Counted from the stretch's first letter, positions 24,142-35,003 are shown. The stretch is DNA of 64,000 bases from Staphylococcus sp. M0911 (GCF_003491325.1 NZ_CP022881.1:1178001-1242000), one strand, 5' to 3'. Translations and numbers: made by a program. Notes: generated by a model from the sequence alone, not told the origin.

Positions 24142-26613
24142 ATGACTGACCCTACACTATTTGATTATTCAATGATTAAAGGCACTGTCGAAGCTATTTT
24201 ATTTCAAAATAGTGATAATTTTTATACTGTTTTAAAAGTGGATACGATTGAGACAAATGAATCATTTGATACGATGCCAACAGTTGTAGGGTTTCTTCCA
24301 AATGTAGTTGAAGGGGACGTTTATACATTTAAGGGTCAAACAGTAGAACATCCACGTTATGGAAAACAATTAAAGGCAGAAACATTTGAAAAGGAATTAC
24401 CACAAACTAAGGATGCAATCATCAGTTATTTATCCAGCGACTTATTTAAAGGAATTGGTAAAAAAACTGCGCAAAATATAGTGAATACTTTAGGAGAAAA
24501 TGCAATAAATGATATATTAAATGACGCGAGTGTACTTGAAAAAGTACCAAGTTTACCTAAAAAGAAACAAAAGCAAATTGCTGAACAAATCGCATCTAAT
24601 CAAGAATCAGAGAAAGTGATGATACGACTACATGATTTAGGCTTTGGTCCTAAATTGGCAAGTTCAATTTATCAATATTACGGTGCAGAAACGTTAGATG
24701 TTCTCGATAAAAATCCATATCAGCTTGTATATGACATCAAAGGGATCGGTTTTAATAAAGCAGACCAACTAGCACAAAAAATTGGTATCCAATTTGATGC
24801 ACCTGAGCGAATTAAAGCAGGTTTGCTTTTTACATTAGAAGAAGAATGCATTAAACAAGGTCATACATATATTCCACATGATCAAATTATTGAAGCAACT
24901 TACAACGTATTAACTCAAAATAGTAACCATGATGATAATCAAATTAAACATGAACAACTTCATACAATGTTGCAAGAATTAAATGAAGAAAAAAGAATCA
25001 TAGTTGCTAATGAAAAAGTTTCGATACCAAGTTTATATTATTCAGAATTGAAAAGTGTTCAAAATTTGTATCGCATCAAAACGCATACAAACAAATTGAA
25101 AGATATAGAACAATCTGATTTACAAATTCATATTGGCGAAATAGAAACAAATAATGAAGTAAGTTATGCAGAATCTCAAAAAGAAGCCTTACAAACAGCG
25201 ATTAATTCTAAAGTAATGCTATTGACTGGTGGTCCTGGTACAGGTAAAACCACTGTGATTAAAGGCATTGTTGAATTATATGCAGAAGTTCATGGCATTT
25301 CCTTAGATTATGATGATTATCAAGAAGATGATTATCCTGTTGTATTAGCAGCACCAACAGGTCGTGCATCAAAACGATTACAAGAGTCAACTGGATTAGA
25401 GGCCATGACGATACATCGTCTGATTGGTTGGAATCAAGACACACAACCAGAAGATATATTGGACAATGAAATTAATGCACGTCTCATCATCATTGATGAG
25501 ATGTCCATGGTAGATACTTGGCTATTTCACCAATTTTTAAGTGCCGTGCCATTGGATGCTCAAATTATTCTAGTGGGTGATGAAGACCAATTGCCTTCAG
25601 TTGGTCCTGGTCAGGTGTTTAAAGATTTAATTGATTCTAAAACGATTCCAAGAGTAAATTTAACAGAAGTTTATCGACAACAAGATGGCTCTAGTATTAT
25701 TGAATTAGCCCATCGAATGAAACTTGGTCAACCTATTGATATAACACAACGATTTCATGATCGAAGTTTTATTAATTGCGGTACAGATCAAATTCCTATT
25801 GTTGTTGAGAAAGTAGTAAATAGTGCTGTTAATAAAGGCTATGATATGAGCGATATCCAAGTGCTAGCCCCAATGTATAAAGGGAATGCAGGTATTAAAC
25901 GATTAAACCAAATATTACAAACCATCTTAAATCCAAAAGAAAAAGATACTAGAGAAATTGAGTTTGGAGATGTTGTATTTAGAAAAGGCGATAAAGTATT
26001 ACAGTTAGTTAACCGTCCGAATGATAATATATTTAACGGAGATATTGGTGTGATTGTCGGTATATTTTGGGCTAAAGAAAATGCTTTAAATAAAGATGTC
26101 TTAGTAGTGGATTTCGAAGGTAATGAAATCACATTTACACGCCAAGATTTACTCGAATTAACACATGCATATTGTACTTCTATCCATAAATCACAAGGTT
26201 CAGAGTTTCCGATTGTGATTATGCCTATAGTTAAACAATATTTTAGAATGTTACAGCGTCCTATTTTATATACAGGATTAACACGTGCGAAGCAATCATT
26301 AGTATTATTAGGTGATCCACAGGCATTTGATATCGGATTGAATACCAATGGACAAAAGAGGTTAACACAACTGTATGATTTACTTAGCCAATACTTTAAA
26401 GAAAGTAAAATTGAAGACAATGAGAATGCAGAACTTCAAGACCAACATCAAGATACTCAAGTTGTACACTTTGAAGATAAGATAAATATTGATAATGATT
26501 CAAATACGTCTAATGCATCAATGACTATTGAATTATCTGAAGAAACAATCTATCAAATTGACCCTATGATAAATATGGGAGAAATATCACCATATGACTT
26601 TGCTAATCGTTGA
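24142..26613 (+). CDS. recD2: ATP-dependent 5'-3' DNA helicase RecD2
   Basis: RecD2 is a RecD-like SF1 helicase that works without RecBC and helps replication and repair. The 823-residue protein has an N-terminal OB/helix-hairpin-helix region (GIGKKTAQNIV, GIGFNKADQLAQKIG), Walker A (TGGPGTGKTTVIKGI, about 355-369), Walker B (IIIDEMSMVD), motif III (LVGDEDQLPSVGPG) and the C-terminal UvrD-like motifs (HAYCTSIHKSQGSEFP, YTGLTRAK). An acidic low-complexity tail follows. Its TGA stop is inside the -35 of the alaS promoter. Confidence 0.96.
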   Translation: MTDPTLFDYSMIKGTVEAILFQNSDNFYTVLKVDTIETNESFDTMPTVVGFLPNVVEGDVYTFKGQTVEHPRYGKQLKAETFEKELPQTKDAIISYLSSDLFKGIGKKTAQNIVNTLGENAINDILNDASVLEKVPSLPKKKQKQIAEQIASNQESEKVMIRLHDLGFGPKLASSIYQYYGAETLDVLDKNPYQLVYDIKGIGFNKADQLAQKIGIQFDAPERIKAGLLFTLEEECIKQGHTYIPHDQIIEATYNVLTQNSNHDDNQIKHEQLHTMLQELNEEKRIIVANEKVSIPSLYYSELKSVQNLYRIKTHTNKLKDIEQSDLQIHIGEIETNNEVSYAESQKEALQTAINSKVMLLTGGPGTGKTTVIKGIVELYAEVHGISLDYDDYQEDDYPVVLAAPTGRASKRLQESTGLEAMTIHRLIGWNQDTQPEDILDNEINARLIIIDEMSMVDTWLFHQFLSAVPLDAQIILVGDEDQLPSVGPGQVFKDLIDSKTIPRVNLTEVYRQQDGSSIIELAHRMKLGQPIDITQRFHDRSFINCGTDQIPIVVEKVVNSAVNKGYDMSDIQVLAPMYKGNAGIKRLNQILQTILNPKEKDTREIEFGDVVFRKGDKVLQLVNRPNDNIFNGDIGVIVGIFWAKENALNKDVLVVDFEGNEITFTRQDLLELTHAYCTSIHKSQGSEFPIVIMPIVKQYFRMLQRPILYTGLTRAKQSLVLLGDPQAFDIGLNTNGQKRLTQLYDLLSQYFKESKIEDNENAELQDQHQDTQVVHFEDKINIDNDSNTSNASMTIELSEETIYQIDPMINMGEISPYDFANR

Positions 26614-26638
26614 CAATTAAAACCAATAAAATTAAAAT
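26610..26638 (+). promoter_or_regulatory. alaS promoter overlapping the recD2 stop codon
   Basis: A consensus TTGACA (26610-26615), exact 17-base spacer and TAAAAT (26633-26638). The recD2 TGA stop lies within the -35. The predicted start is just before T-box Stem I. Confidence 0.75.
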
Positions 26639-26651
26639 AAAGTTAAGTTCG

Positions 26652-26909
26652 CATAAAGATGAGTAGACATTTTTTAATTTTAAGAGATGTACTGGTTGGT
26701 GAAAAGTACAATTAAAATTGTTGAACGCTACTTTGTGTCAATTTAATCATGAGACTAAAGTGATAAGAAACGGTTAGCATCATATAATTCTGGTTTTGAA
26801 TTATCAAATTGCTATTTTCTATAAATGCAGTGTTGATTCTAACCCAACATCTTATAACTAGGGTGGTACCGCGACAACGTTCGTCCCTTTTTGAGGATGA
26901 GCGTTTTTT
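26652..26909 (+). promoter_or_regulatory. T-box riboswitch upstream of alaS, specifier GCT (Ala)
   Basis: The T-box sequence AGGGTGGTACCGCG lies at 26860-26873. The terminator pairs 26878-26886 with 26895-26903 and is followed by T6. The Stem I base pairs 26652-26658 with 26731-26737. An AGTA-type element is on the 5' side (26661-26666) and the specifier GCT (26727-26729), an alanine codon, is beside the base on the 3' side. Uncharged tRNA-Ala would stabilise the antiterminator and allow alaS expression. Confidence 0.93.
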
Positions 26910-26986
26910 GTTTACTTTTAAACAATAAAAACAGTTATACATTATTTGCTATTAGCTCATAAATGAAATTCAGGGAGTGTAAGTGG

Positions 26987-29617
26987 ATGAAAAATTTAAA
27001 AGCAAGTGAAATCAGACAAAAGTATTTAGACTTCTTCGTTGAAAAAGGACATATGGTTGAACCATCAGCACCATTAGTACCTATCGATGATGATAGTTTG
27101 TTATGGATTAACTCAGGTGTCGCAACGTTAAAAAAATATTTTGATGGTAGAGAAACACCTAAAAAACCAAGAATTGTTAACTCACAAAAAGCGATTCGTA
27201 CAAATGATATTGAAAATGTTGGTTTTACCGCTAGACACCATACTTTCTTTGAAATGTTAGGTAATTTCTCTATTGGTGACTATTTTAAAAATGAAGCCAT
27301 TGAATTTGCATGGGAATTCTTAACAAGTGACAAGTGGATGGGAATGGAACCAGAAAAATTATATGTGACGATTCACCCAGAAGATATAGAAGCATATAAA
27401 ATTTGGAATGAAAAAATCGGCTTAGAAGAAAGTCGCATTATTAGAATAGAAGGAAATTTCTGGGATATCGGTGAAGGACCTTCAGGACCAAATACAGAAA
27501 TATTCTATGATCGTGGTGAAGACTTCGGCAAAGATGATCCAGAAGAAGAGATGTACCCTGGTGGCGAAAATGAACGCTATTTAGAAGTTTGGAATCTAGT
27601 GTTCAGTGAATTTAATCATAATAAAGACCACTCATATACACCATTACCTAATAAAAACATTGATACTGGCATGGGATTAGAACGTATGACGTCTATCTCG
27701 CAAAATGTACGTACTAACTATGAAACAGATTTATTTATGCCAATTATCAATGAAGTTGAACAAGTTTCTGGTAAAAATTACTTACAAAATAATGATCAAG
27801 ATGTAGCATTTAAAGTTATCGCCGATCACATTAGAACGATTTCATTTGCGATTGCTGATGGTGCTTTACCTGCTAATGAAGGACGCGGATATGTTTTACG
27901 TCGTTTATTAAGAAGAGCAGTTCGTTTCAGTCAATCATTAGGTATCAATGAACCATTTATGTATAAATTAGTTGATATTGTTGCAGAAATTATGGAACCA
28001 TATTATCCAAACGTGAAAGAGAAAAGCGATTTCATTAAACGTGTAATCAAGTCCGAAGAAGAAAGATTCCATGAAACTCTTGAAGAAGGCTTATCAATTT
28101 TAAATGGCTTCATTAGTCAAGCTAAAGAAGGAAATCAAGAAATCAATGGTAAAGATGCGTTTAAACTTTATGATACGTATGGTTTCCCAATCGAACTTAC
28201 TGAAGAATTAGCAACTCAAGAAGGATTAACAGTTGATATGACAACCTTTGAAACAGAGATGCAACAACAACGTGACAGAGCGCGCCAAGCACGTCAAAAC
28301 TCACAATCAATGCAAGTTCAAAGTGAAGTATTAAAGAACATTACTACAGAAAGTCATTTTGTTGGTTATGATACAACTGACTATCAAACAGAATTGATTC
28401 ATTTAATTCAAAATGGTGAAGAAGTTGATAAAGCAGATGCTGGAGAAACGATTTACTTTATGCTTAAAGATACACCGTTTTACGCAGTAAGTGGTGGACA
28501 AATTGCTGATAAAGGTATAGTAAGCAATGACCATTTTGAAATTGCTGTAACTGAGGTAACTAAAGCGCCAAATGGACAAAATCTACACAAAGGTACAGTA
28601 CAATTTGGTCAAGTAAATAAAGGATCCGAAGTAGATGCTAGTGTCAATAAAGACGAACGTCGTTCTATCCAAAAAAATCATAGTGCAACACACTTATTAC
28701 ATGCAGCATTAAAAGAAGTTCTAGGCGAGCATGTTAATCAAGCTGGCTCATTAGTTGAACCTAATCGTTTGAGATTTGACTTCTCACATTTTGGACAAAT
28801 GACTCAAGATGAAATCAATCAAGTTGAAAGACGTGTTAATGAAGAGATTTGGAGAGGTATTGATGTTCGAATTCAAGAAATGAATATTGATGAAGCAAAA
28901 GCAATGGGTGCAATGGCTTTATTCGGCGAAAAATACGGCGATGTTGTAAGAGTAGTCAATATGGATCCATTTTCTATTGAATTATGTGGTGGTATTCACG
29001 TAGAGAATACAGCAGAAATCGGGTTATTCAAAATAGTAAGTGAATCTGGTACTGGTGCTGGAGTGAGACGTATTGAAGCCTTAACTGGTAAAGCTGCATT
29101 CTTGTATTTAGAACATATTCAAGAACAATTTAATTTAGTTAAAGACTTAGTAAAAGTCAAAACTGACGATCAAGTTGTAGATAAAATTACACAAATTCAA
29201 GATGAAGAAAAATCTTTAATCAAACAACTCGAGCAAAGAGATAAAGAAATCACATCACTTAAAATGGGCAATATCGAAGACCAAGTTGAAACAATTAATG
29301 GTTTAAAAGTACTAGCAACAGAAGTAGATGTGCCAAACGCTAAAGCGATTCGCTCAACAATGGATGACTTTAAGTCAAAATTACAAGATACAGTGATTAT
29401 TCTTGCAAGTAATGTAGATGACAAAGTATCTATCATCGCGACAGTACCTAAAGATCAGACAGACAAAATCAAAGCTGGTGACATCATTAAAAATATGGCA
29501 CCAATTGTAGGTGGTAAAGGTGGTGGCCGTCCAGATATGGCACAAGGTGGCGGTACACAACCAGAGAACATCACAGAATCATTACGCTTTATTAAAGATT
29601 ACATTAAAAATATATAA
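26987..29617 (+). CDS. alaS: Alanyl-tRNA synthetase
   Basis: Class II synthetase with editing, 876 residues. The catalytic core has RTNDIENVG and the [18 protein letters not shown] stretch. The editing domain carries [11 protein letters not shown] (HxxxH, about 567-577) and the CGGIHV zinc/editing segment (about 666-671). The C-terminal C-Ala domain ends [18 protein letters not shown]. The start ATG 26987 is seven bases after CAGGGAGTG; an in-frame ATG at 26963 lies upstream of that site and lacks one of its own. It is followed by ireB after 61 bases. Confidence 0.98.
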   Translation: MKNLKASEIRQKYLDFFVEKGHMVEPSAPLVPIDDDSLLWINSGVATLKKYFDGRETPKKPRIVNSQKAIRTNDIENVGFTARHHTFFEMLGNFSIGDYFKNEAIEFAWEFLTSDKWMGMEPEKLYVTIHPEDIEAYKIWNEKIGLEESRIIRIEGNFWDIGEGPSGPNTEIFYDRGEDFGKDDPEEEMYPGGENERYLEVWNLVFSEFNHNKDHSYTPLPNKNIDTGMGLERMTSISQNVRTNYETDLFMPIINEVEQVSGKNYLQNNDQDVAFKVIADHIRTISFAIADGALPANEGRGYVLRRLLRRAVRFSQSLGINEPFMYKLVDIVAEIMEPYYPNVKEKSDFIKRVIKSEEERFHETLEEGLSILNGFISQAKEGNQEINGKDAFKLYDTYGFPIELTEELATQEGLTVDMTTFETEMQQQRDRARQARQNSQSMQVQSEVLKNITTESHFVGYDTTDYQTELIHLIQNGEEVDKADAGETIYFMLKDTPFYAVSGGQIADKGIVSNDHFEIAVTEVTKAPNGQNLHKGTVQFGQVNKGSEVDASVNKDERRSIQKNHSATHLLHAALKEVLGEHVNQAGSLVEPNRLRFDFSHFGQMTQDEINQVERRVNEEIWRGIDVRIQEMNIDEAKAMGAMALFGEKYGDVVRVVNMDPFSIELCGGIHVENTAEIGLFKIVSESGTGAGVRRIEALTGKAAFLYLEHIQEQFNLVKDLVKVKTDDQVVDKITQIQDEEKSLIKQLEQRDKEITSLKMGNIEDQVETINGLKVLATEVDVPNAKAIRSTMDDFKSKLQDTVIILASNVDDKVSIIATVPKDQTDKIKAGDIIKNMAPIVGGKGGGRPDMAQGGGTQPENITESLRFIKDYIKNI

Positions 29618-29678
29618 TTTAATCAGAACTTCGTGTAGAATAAAATAGAATCAATTTATGAATTGAAGGAGTGACGAG

Positions 29679-29939
29679 ATGGAAAACTTTGATAAAACAA
29701 TGAAATTCAAATATGAAGATATTCCAGAAGAAGATGTCAAATCAGTATTAGAAAATGTCCACCGAACTTTAGAAGAAAGAGGCTATAATGCCGTTAATCA
29801 AATCGTAGGATATCTACTATCTGGTGATCCGGCCTATATTCCACGTCAAAATGAAGCTAGAAATCAAATACGTCACATTGACAGAGATGTGATTATGGAA
29901 GAACTTGTTTCAAATTATTTATCTGAGTCTAAAGAATAA
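29679..29939 (+). CDS. IreB/YrzL family regulatory phosphoprotein
   Basis: An 86-residue protein of the former DUF965 family ([20 protein letters not shown], then SGDPAYIPR). In Enterococcus faecalis the homologue IreB is phosphorylated by the Ser/Thr kinase IreK and limits cephalosporin resistance; in Staphylococcus the likely kinase would be PknB/Stk1, not encoded here. The N-terminal FDKTMKF holds a Thr that could be the phosphosite (inference). It belongs to the conserved alaS-yrzL-ruvX-yrzB block, with 6 bases to ruvX. Confidence 0.92.
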   Translation: MENFDKTMKFKYEDIPEEDVKSVLENVHRTLEERGYNAVNQIVGYLLSGDPAYIPRQNEARNQIRHIDRDVIMEELVSNYLSESKE

Positions 29940-29945
29940 CCATAT

Positions 29946-30374
29946 ATGTTAAAACATAAAATACTCGGATTAGACGTTGGTAGTAAAACTGTAGGTATAG
30001 CGATTAGTGATTTAATGGGTTGGACTGCTCAAGGTTTAGACACACTCCGTATCGATGAAAATAATAATGAATTAGGTATCGAGCAACTCGCAGAAATCAT
30101 TAAGCAACATGGTGTTGGTACAGTAGTTATTGGATTACCTAAAAACATGAACAATTCTATTGGATTTCGTGGAGAAGCTTCGTTACAATACAAAGAGAAA
30201 CTACAAGAAGCGTTACCATCTATTGAAATTATTATGTGGGACGAGCGATTAAGCACAATGGCTGCTGAAAAGTCATTACTTGAAGCAGATGTTTCAAGAC
30301 AAAAAAGAAAAAAAGTAATAGATAAGATGGCTGCAGTATTTATATTACAAGGCTATTTGGATTCTATTTCATAA
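29946..30374 (+). CDS. ruvX: YqgF/RuvX family pre-16S rRNA nuclease
   Basis: RNase H-like nuclease, 142 residues, involved in 16S rRNA 5' processing and possibly recombination. Acidic active-site positions are visible in [16 protein letters not shown] (first Asp near residue 9), IGLPKNMNN and WDERLST, and the C-terminal [18 protein letters not shown] fits the family. Start ATG 29946 lies just after the ireB stop; the ribosome site is weak, suggesting translational coupling. Confidence 0.94.
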   Translation: MLKHKILGLDVGSKTVGIAISDLMGWTAQGLDTLRIDENNNELGIEQLAEIIKQHGVGTVVIGLPKNMNNSIGFRGEASLQYKEKLQEALPSIEIIMWDERLSTMAAEKSLLEADVSRQKRKKVIDKMAAVFILQGYLDSIS

Positions 30375-30386
30375 AGGAGAAATAAA

Positions 30387-30695
30387 ATGACTGAACATAA
30401 TCACGATACAGAATTAAATATTAATAATGAAGAGGAACTTTTAACATTATATGATGAAGAAGGTAATGAAGTACTTTATCGTAAAATGCTTGAATTTTAT
30501 CACCCTGAATTTAAAAAAGAATATGTTGTGTTAGCTGAAGAAGGTGCACAAACTGATGAAGATGATATGATTGAACTAGTTCCAATGATTAATGAACCTG
30601 ACGAATCAGGAGACGGTGGTAAATTAGTTCCTATCGAAACAGACGAAGAATGGGATATGATTGAAGAAGTAGTTAATACTGAAATTGATGAATAA
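30387..30695 (+). CDS. DUF1292 family protein YrzB
   Basis: A 102-residue, strongly acidic protein; residues 14-50 ([20 protein letters not shown]... [11 protein letters not shown]) fit DUF1292. Function is unknown in all species I know of. No membrane segment or metal motif is seen. AAAGGAG precedes ATG 30387. It is the last gene of the alaS block, followed by a terminator. Confidence 0.9.
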   Translation: MTEHNHDTELNINNEEELLTLYDEEGNEVLYRKMLEFYHPEFKKEYVVLAEEGAQTDEDDMIELVPMINEPDESGDGGKLVPIETDEEWDMIEEVVNTEIDE

Positions 30696-30720
30696 GTATT
30701 AGAATAATAAATTAAAACAT

Positions 30721-30766
30721 ACGCCTTATGTGAAGACATCAATATGTCAAAGCATAAGGCGTTTTT
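30721..30766 (+). terminator. Intrinsic terminator after yrzB
   Basis: A 10-bp stem (30721-30730 with 30753-30762) encloses a GACAT/ATGTC inner hairpin and is followed by T5. Confidence 0.9.
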
Positions 30767-30803
30767 AACATGAATAGCTATATTGTAAAATTTTAACTTT
30801 GCG

Positions 30804-30831
30804 TTGTATCATTAAGATTTATACTTATAAT
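30804..30831 (+). promoter_or_regulatory. Candidate promoter of the trmR operon
   Basis: TTGTAT (30804-30809), a 16-base spacer and a perfect TATAAT (30826-30831). It implies a leader of about 185 bases before the trmR start. Confidence 0.5.
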
Positions 30832-30918
30832 CCCAATGAAATTATGGTAAAATATTTAGAGTTAAATATTATAGCCATCGTTTTAATATACAGCGATTAT
30901 ATATTTGTGCGTTGTTAT

Positions 30919-30975
30919 AATCAGTCAAATTCATTGATTTGTACATTAAATCAATACATAGGCTGATTTATTTTT
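30919..30975 (+). promoter_or_regulatory. Structured leader hairpin before trmR
   Basis: A two-tier hairpin has an outer AATCAG (30919-30924) with CTGATT (30963-30968) and an inner perfect 8-bp stem ATTGATTT (30933-30940) with AAATCAAT (30948-30955). A T-rich tail follows (TATTTTTATTG). It looks like a weak attenuator; no known riboswitch class is recognised. Confidence 0.45.
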
Positions 30976-31024
30976 ATTGTCTAATAAACTTGTAGTTATT
31001 TTACACAAAGGAAGTCGTTTTATA

Positions 31025-31660
31025 ATGGATACAAATCATTCATATATTCTCAATTTACATAAAACTAATGACAATCATATAGAAGCCTTAAGAGAATATG
31101 CTGTTAATCATCAAGTGCCTATCGTCGATCGTAATACGCTAGAAATGATTAAACAAATTATTCGTATAAACCATACAACTCGTATTCTTGAAATTGGTAC
31201 AGCAATTGGATATAGTGCCATGCAATTCGCTTCGGTATCTGATGATATTCTTGTAACTACAATCGAAAGAAACTCAGAAATGATTAGTCAAGCTAAAGCT
31301 AATATTTCAGATAACCATTATTCTGATCAGATACGTCTACTTGAGGGAGATGCTTTAGAGCAATTCGATAAAATTAAAGATCAAACATTTGATATGCTAT
31401 TCATTGATGCAGCAAAAGCACAATCAAAGAAATTTTTTGAGTTATACACACCACTACTTAGAGAAGGTGGCATTGTTATTACTGATAATGTCCTTTATCA
31501 TGGATTTGTTTCAGATATAGATATTGTTAGATCAAGAAACGTACGCCAAATGGTAAAAAAAGTTCAACAATTCAATGAATGGTTAATGCAACAAGAAGGA
31601 TATACGACAAACTTTTTAAATATGGATGATGGATTAGCAATTTCAATTAAAGGAGAATGA
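31025..31660 (+). CDS. trmR: tRNA 5-hydroxyuridine methyltransferase TrmR (YrrM)
   Basis: TrmR methylates ho5U34 to mo5U34 in Gram-positive tRNAs. The 211-residue protein is an O-methyltransferase of the COMT-like class with AdoMet motif LEIGTAIGYSAMQFA (about 55-69), a metal/substrate region LFIDAAKAQSKKFFE (about 122-136) and DNVLYHG. The start is ATG 31025, ten bases after AAAGGAAG; an in-frame TTG at 30977 has no ribosome site. It is directly followed by the two hydroxylase genes that make its substrate, which supports the assignment (the pathway was worked out in B. subtilis). Confidence 0.9.
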   Translation: MDTNHSYILNLHKTNDNHIEALREYAVNHQVPIVDRNTLEMIKQIIRINHTTRILEIGTAIGYSAMQFASVSDDILVTTIERNSEMISQAKANISDNHYSDQIRLLEGDALEQFDKIKDQTFDMLFIDAAKAQSKKFFELYTPLLREGGIVITDNVLYHGFVSDIDIVRSRNVRQMVKKVQQFNEWLMQQEGYTTNFLNMDDGLAISIKGE

Positions 31661-31662
31661 CT

Positions 31663-32586
31663 ATGCCAGAATTACTAGTTACTCCTAAGTCACTAACACA
31701 TATGGAAACACTAATAGACATAGGTGCGGATGCATTTGTTATTGGTGAACAAAAATTTGGTTTACGACTTCCAGGAGAATTTAATCGTGAAGATATGACA
31801 AAAGCTGTTACGTTAGCACATAATAATCACAAAAAAGTCTACGCTGCAGTGAATGGTTTATTCCATAATTATCATTTAGCAGCATTAGAAGATTATATTC
31901 AATTTTTACATGAAATACAGGTAGATAGAATTATATTTGGTGATCCAGCTGTTGTGATGTATGTTAAGCAACAGACAAATCCAATACCATTACATTGGGA
32001 TGCTGAAACATTAGTGACTAACTATTTCCAATGTAATTATTGGGGGAAAAAGGGTGCATCTAGAGCAGTTTTAGCAAGAGAATTAAGTCTAGAAGAAATT
32101 ATCAATATCAAATCGCATGCCGACGTTGAGATAGAAGTTCAAGTGCACGGTATGACTTGCATGTTTCAATCTAAAAGAATGTTACTAGGTAATTATTACA
32201 CATTCCAAGATAGACAAATGAAAATTCAACGTAGTGATAATCAAAATGATTTATTACTATATGATGAAGAACGTGAAAATAAATATCCAGTATTTGAAGA
32301 TTACAATGGTACGCATATTATGTCTCCAAATGACATATGCCTAATTGAGGAATTAGAACCATTTTTTGAAGCAGACATTGATGCATTTAAAATAGATGGC
32401 ATTTTACAAACAGAAGAATATATTAATATTGTCACACAACAATATCGTGAAGCCATTGATCTTTATAATGAAGACCCTGAAACATACGAAGATGAAAAAT
32501 TTATGCTAGTAGACCCAATCGAAGAGATTCAACCAGAACATCGTCCATTTGATGAAGGTTTCTTATTTAAGCATACGGTATATTAG
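31663..32586 (+). CDS. trhP1: tRNA U34 hydroxylation protein TrhP1 (U32 family, YrrN)
   Basis: One of two U32-peptidase-like proteins that hydroxylate U34 to ho5U using prephenate-derived chemistry. Family-conserved stretches are GADAFVIGEQKFGLRLPGEF, DRIIFGDPAV and EVQVHGMTCMFQSKRMLLGNY. It lacks the dense cysteine set seen in TrhP2, so it is probably the partner subunit without the iron-sulfur cluster (inference). 307 residues from ATG 31663, seven bases after AAGGAG; an in-frame ATG at 31657 overlapping the trmR stop is too close to the ribosome site. Confidence 0.87.
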   Translation: MPELLVTPKSLTHMETLIDIGADAFVIGEQKFGLRLPGEFNREDMTKAVTLAHNNHKKVYAAVNGLFHNYHLAALEDYIQFLHEIQVDRIIFGDPAVVMYVKQQTNPIPLHWDAETLVTNYFQCNYWGKKGASRAVLARELSLEEIINIKSHADVEIEVQVHGMTCMFQSKRMLLGNYYTFQDRQMKIQRSDNQNDLLLYDEERENKYPVFEDYNGTHIMSPNDICLIEELEPFFEADIDAFKIDGILQTEEYINIVTQQYREAIDLYNEDPETYEDEKFMLVDPIEEIQPEHRPFDEGFLFKHTVY

Positions 32587-32597
32587 GAGGCTGAATC

Positions 32598-33866
32598 ATG
32601 AAAACAATAGAAGACATAAAAGGTGCTTCAAAAACTAAAATGAAGAAGCCAGAATTACTTGCTCCAGCTGGTAACTTAGAAAAATTAAAAATTGCAGTAC
32701 ATTATGGCGCAGATGCAGTATTTTTAGGCGGCCAAGAATATGGTTTAAGATCAAATGCTGATAATTTTACTATGGAAGAAATAGCTGAAGGTGTAGAATT
32801 TGCAAATCGATATGGTGCAAAGATCTATGTTACAACCAATATTATCGCACATGATGATAATATGGATGGTTTAGATGAATATTTAATTAACCTTGAAGCT
32901 ACAGGTGCTACAGGGATTATAGTTGCCGATCCACTTATTATTGAAACATGTAAAAAAGTAGCGCCTAAGTTAGAAATTCACTTATCTACACAACAGTCAT
33001 TATCTAACTACAAAGCAGTAGAGTTTTGGAAAGAAGAAGGCCTTGACCGTGTTGTTTTAGCACGTGAAACAGGTGCAATGGAAATGAAAGAGATGAAAGA
33101 AAAAGTAGATATTGAAATAGAAGCGTTTATTCATGGTGCTATGTGTATTGCGTACTCAGGAAGATGTACATTGAGTAATCATATGACTGCACGTGATTCT
33201 AATAGAGGTGGATGTTGCCAAAGTTGTCGTTGGGATTATGATTTATTACAAGTAGACGAAGATGGTGAATTAGATTTATTTTATGAAGATGGTGAAGTAG
33301 TTCCGTTTGCCATGAGTCCTAAAGATTTAAAATTAATCGAATCAATTCCACAAATGATGGACTTAGGTATCGATTCATTAAAAATAGAAGGTCGAATGAA
33401 ATCAATTCATTATATTGCAACAGTTGTTTCTGTATATCGTAAAGTCATTGATGCTTATGCTGAAGACCCAGAACATTTCACTATTAATCCAGAATGGTTA
33501 ATCGAACTAGATAAATGTGCAAATAGAGATACAGCACCTGCCTTTTTTGAAGGTACACCAGGTTATGAAGAGCAAATGTTTGGAGAACAACAATCTAAAA
33601 AATCACCATATGATTTTTGTGGTCTAGTATTAGATTATGATGAAGAAACACAAATTGCTACGATACAACAAAGAAATAATTTTAAGCCAGGTCAAGAAAT
33701 TGAATTCTTTGGACCTGAAATAGAAAGCTTTAAACAAATTGTAGATACAATTTATGATGAAGAAGGTAATCAACTTGATGCCGCACGTCATCCATTGCAA
33801 ATTGTACAAATTAAAGTCGATCGTCCAATCTTTGCGAACAACATGATGAGAAAGGAAATCGGGTAA
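32598..33866 (+). CDS. trhP2: tRNA U34 hydroxylation protein TrhP2 (U32 family, YrrO)
   Basis: A 422-residue U32-family protein, partner of TrhP1. Seen are [25 protein letters not shown] at the start of the TIM-barrel-like domain, the family signature [16 protein letters not shown] (about 174-189) and a cysteine cluster [10 protein letters not shown] (about 202-211) that fits a 4Fe-4S site, plus a C-terminal barrel domain (about 335-420). Annotated as peptidase in many databases, but the tRNA role is better supported. AGGAGG precedes ATG 32598; it overlaps the udk start by one base. Confidence 0.88.
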   Translation: MKTIEDIKGASKTKMKKPELLAPAGNLEKLKIAVHYGADAVFLGGQEYGLRSNADNFTMEEIAEGVEFANRYGAKIYVTTNIIAHDDNMDGLDEYLINLEATGATGIIVADPLIIETCKKVAPKLEIHLSTQQSLSNYKAVEFWKEEGLDRVVLARETGAMEMKEMKEKVDIEIEAFIHGAMCIAYSGRCTLSNHMTARDSNRGGCCQSCRWDYDLLQVDEDGELDLFYEDGEVVPFAMSPKDLKLIESIPQMMDLGIDSLKIEGRMKSIHYIATVVSVYRKVIDAYAEDPEHFTINPEWLIELDKCANRDTAPAFFEGTPGYEEQMFGEQQSKKSPYDFCGLVLDYDEETQIATIQQRNNFKPGQEIEFFGPEIESFKQIVDTIYDEEGNQLDAARHPLQIVQIKVDRPIFANNMMRKEIG

Positions 33867-34489
33867 TGACACAAACGACGATTATAGGTATTGCTGGAGG
33901 CTCTGGTTCTGGTAAAACAACTGTCACAAATGAAATTATGAAAAATCTTGAAGGTCATAGTATTGCATTATTAGCGCAAGACTATTATTATAAAGACCAA
34001 TCACATTTAACTTTTGAAGAGCGTTTGGAGACAAATTATGATCATCCATTTGCATTTGATAACGATTTGTTAATTCAAAATCTAAAAGATTTACGAAATG
34101 GTAAAGCAGTTGAAGTACCAACTTATGATTATGCAAGTCATACTAGAAGTGAACGAACAATTGCATTTGAACCTAAAGATGTTATTATCGTAGAAGGTAT
34201 CTTCGCTTTAGAAAACAAGACGTTACGTGATATGATGGATGTTAAAATATATGTCGATACGGATGCAGATTTAAGAATATTACGTCGATTGAAAAGAGAC
34301 ACTCATGAACGTGGACGATCTATGGATTCAGTTATCAATCAATACTTAAATGTGGTGCGCCCTATGCACGAACAATTTATTGAACCAACTAAGAAACATG
34401 CTGACATCATTATTCCAGAAGGTGGCAGTAACAAAGTAGCCATTGATATCATGACTACAAAGATTCAATCTTTAGTTAGTAAACAATAG
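33866..34489 (+). CDS. udk: Uridine kinase
   Basis: Phosphorylates uridine and cytidine in pyrimidine salvage. The 207-residue P-loop kinase has Walker [13 protein letters not shown] (about 8-19), the substrate region DYYYKDQ (about 41-47), [18 protein letters not shown] and [13 protein letters not shown]. Its ATG overlaps the trhP2 stop (TAATG), so translation is coupled although no functional link to tRNA modification is evident. The same yrrMNO-udk-greA order exists in B. subtilis. Confidence 0.96.
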   Translation: MTQTTIIGIAGGSGSGKTTVTNEIMKNLEGHSIALLAQDYYYKDQSHLTFEERLETNYDHPFAFDNDLLIQNLKDLRNGKAVEVPTYDYASHTRSERTIAFEPKDVIIVEGIFALENKTLRDMMDVKIYVDTDADLRILRRLKRDTHERGRSMDSVINQYLNVVRPMHEQFIEPTKKHADIIIPEGGSNKVAIDIMTTKIQSLVSKQ

Positions 34490-34515
34490 TATTAAAAGTA
34501 AAGGAAGATGACATA

Positions 34516-34992
34516 ATGGAAAATCAAAAACAGTATCCAATGACACAAGAAGGATTCGAAAAGTTAGAACAAGAATTAGAAGAATTAAAAACAGTTAAAA
34601 GACCAGAAGTGGTAGAAAAAATTAAGGTTGCACGTTCATTTGGTGACTTATCTGAGAACTCCGAATATGATGCAGCTAAAGATGAGCAAGGTTTTATTGA
34701 GCAAGATATACAACGTATTGAACATATGATTAGAAACGCTTTAATCATCGAAGATACTGGCGACAATAATACAGTTCAAATTGGTAAAACTGTAACTTTT
34801 GTAGAGTTACCAGGTGGTGAAGAAGAAAGTTATCAGATTGTAGGTTCTGCTGAAGCAGACGCTTTCAAAGGTAAAATTTCAAATGAATCTCCAATGGCAT
34901 CAGCATTAATTGGTAAATCATTAGATGATGAAGTTCGTGTACCATTACCAAATGGTGGCGAAATGAACGTTAAAATTGTTGATATTAAATAA
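34516..34992 (+). CDS. greA: Transcription elongation factor GreA
   Basis: GreA reaches into the RNA polymerase secondary channel and stimulates cleavage of backtracked RNA. The 158-residue protein has an N-terminal coiled coil (about 8-76) with the tip acidic residues in the family signature [20 protein letters not shown] (Asp/Glu in DLSENSEY), and a C-terminal FKBP-like domain ending in [17 protein letters not shown] terminator follows directly. Confidence 0.97.
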   Translation: MENQKQYPMTQEGFEKLEQELEELKTVKRPEVVEKIKVARSFGDLSENSEYDAAKDEQGFIEQDIQRIEHMIRNALIIEDTGDNNTVQIGKTVTFVELPGGEEESYQIVGSAEADAFKGKISNESPMASALIGKSLDDEVRVPLPNGGEMNVKIVDIK

Positions 34993-35003
34993 TTATAAGT
35001 GTT

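Noticed and set aside
25839..26420. 193-codon open frame opposite recD2
   Set aside because: Antisense to the strongly conserved helicase domain; low-complexity Ser/Asn/Ile-rich product and no ribosome site. It is a shadow of recD2 codon structure.
31663..33866. Two U32 proteins as collagenase-like secreted proteases
   Set aside because: No signal peptide, and the coupling with trmR matches the tRNA hydroxylation pathway; the peptidase label is historical.
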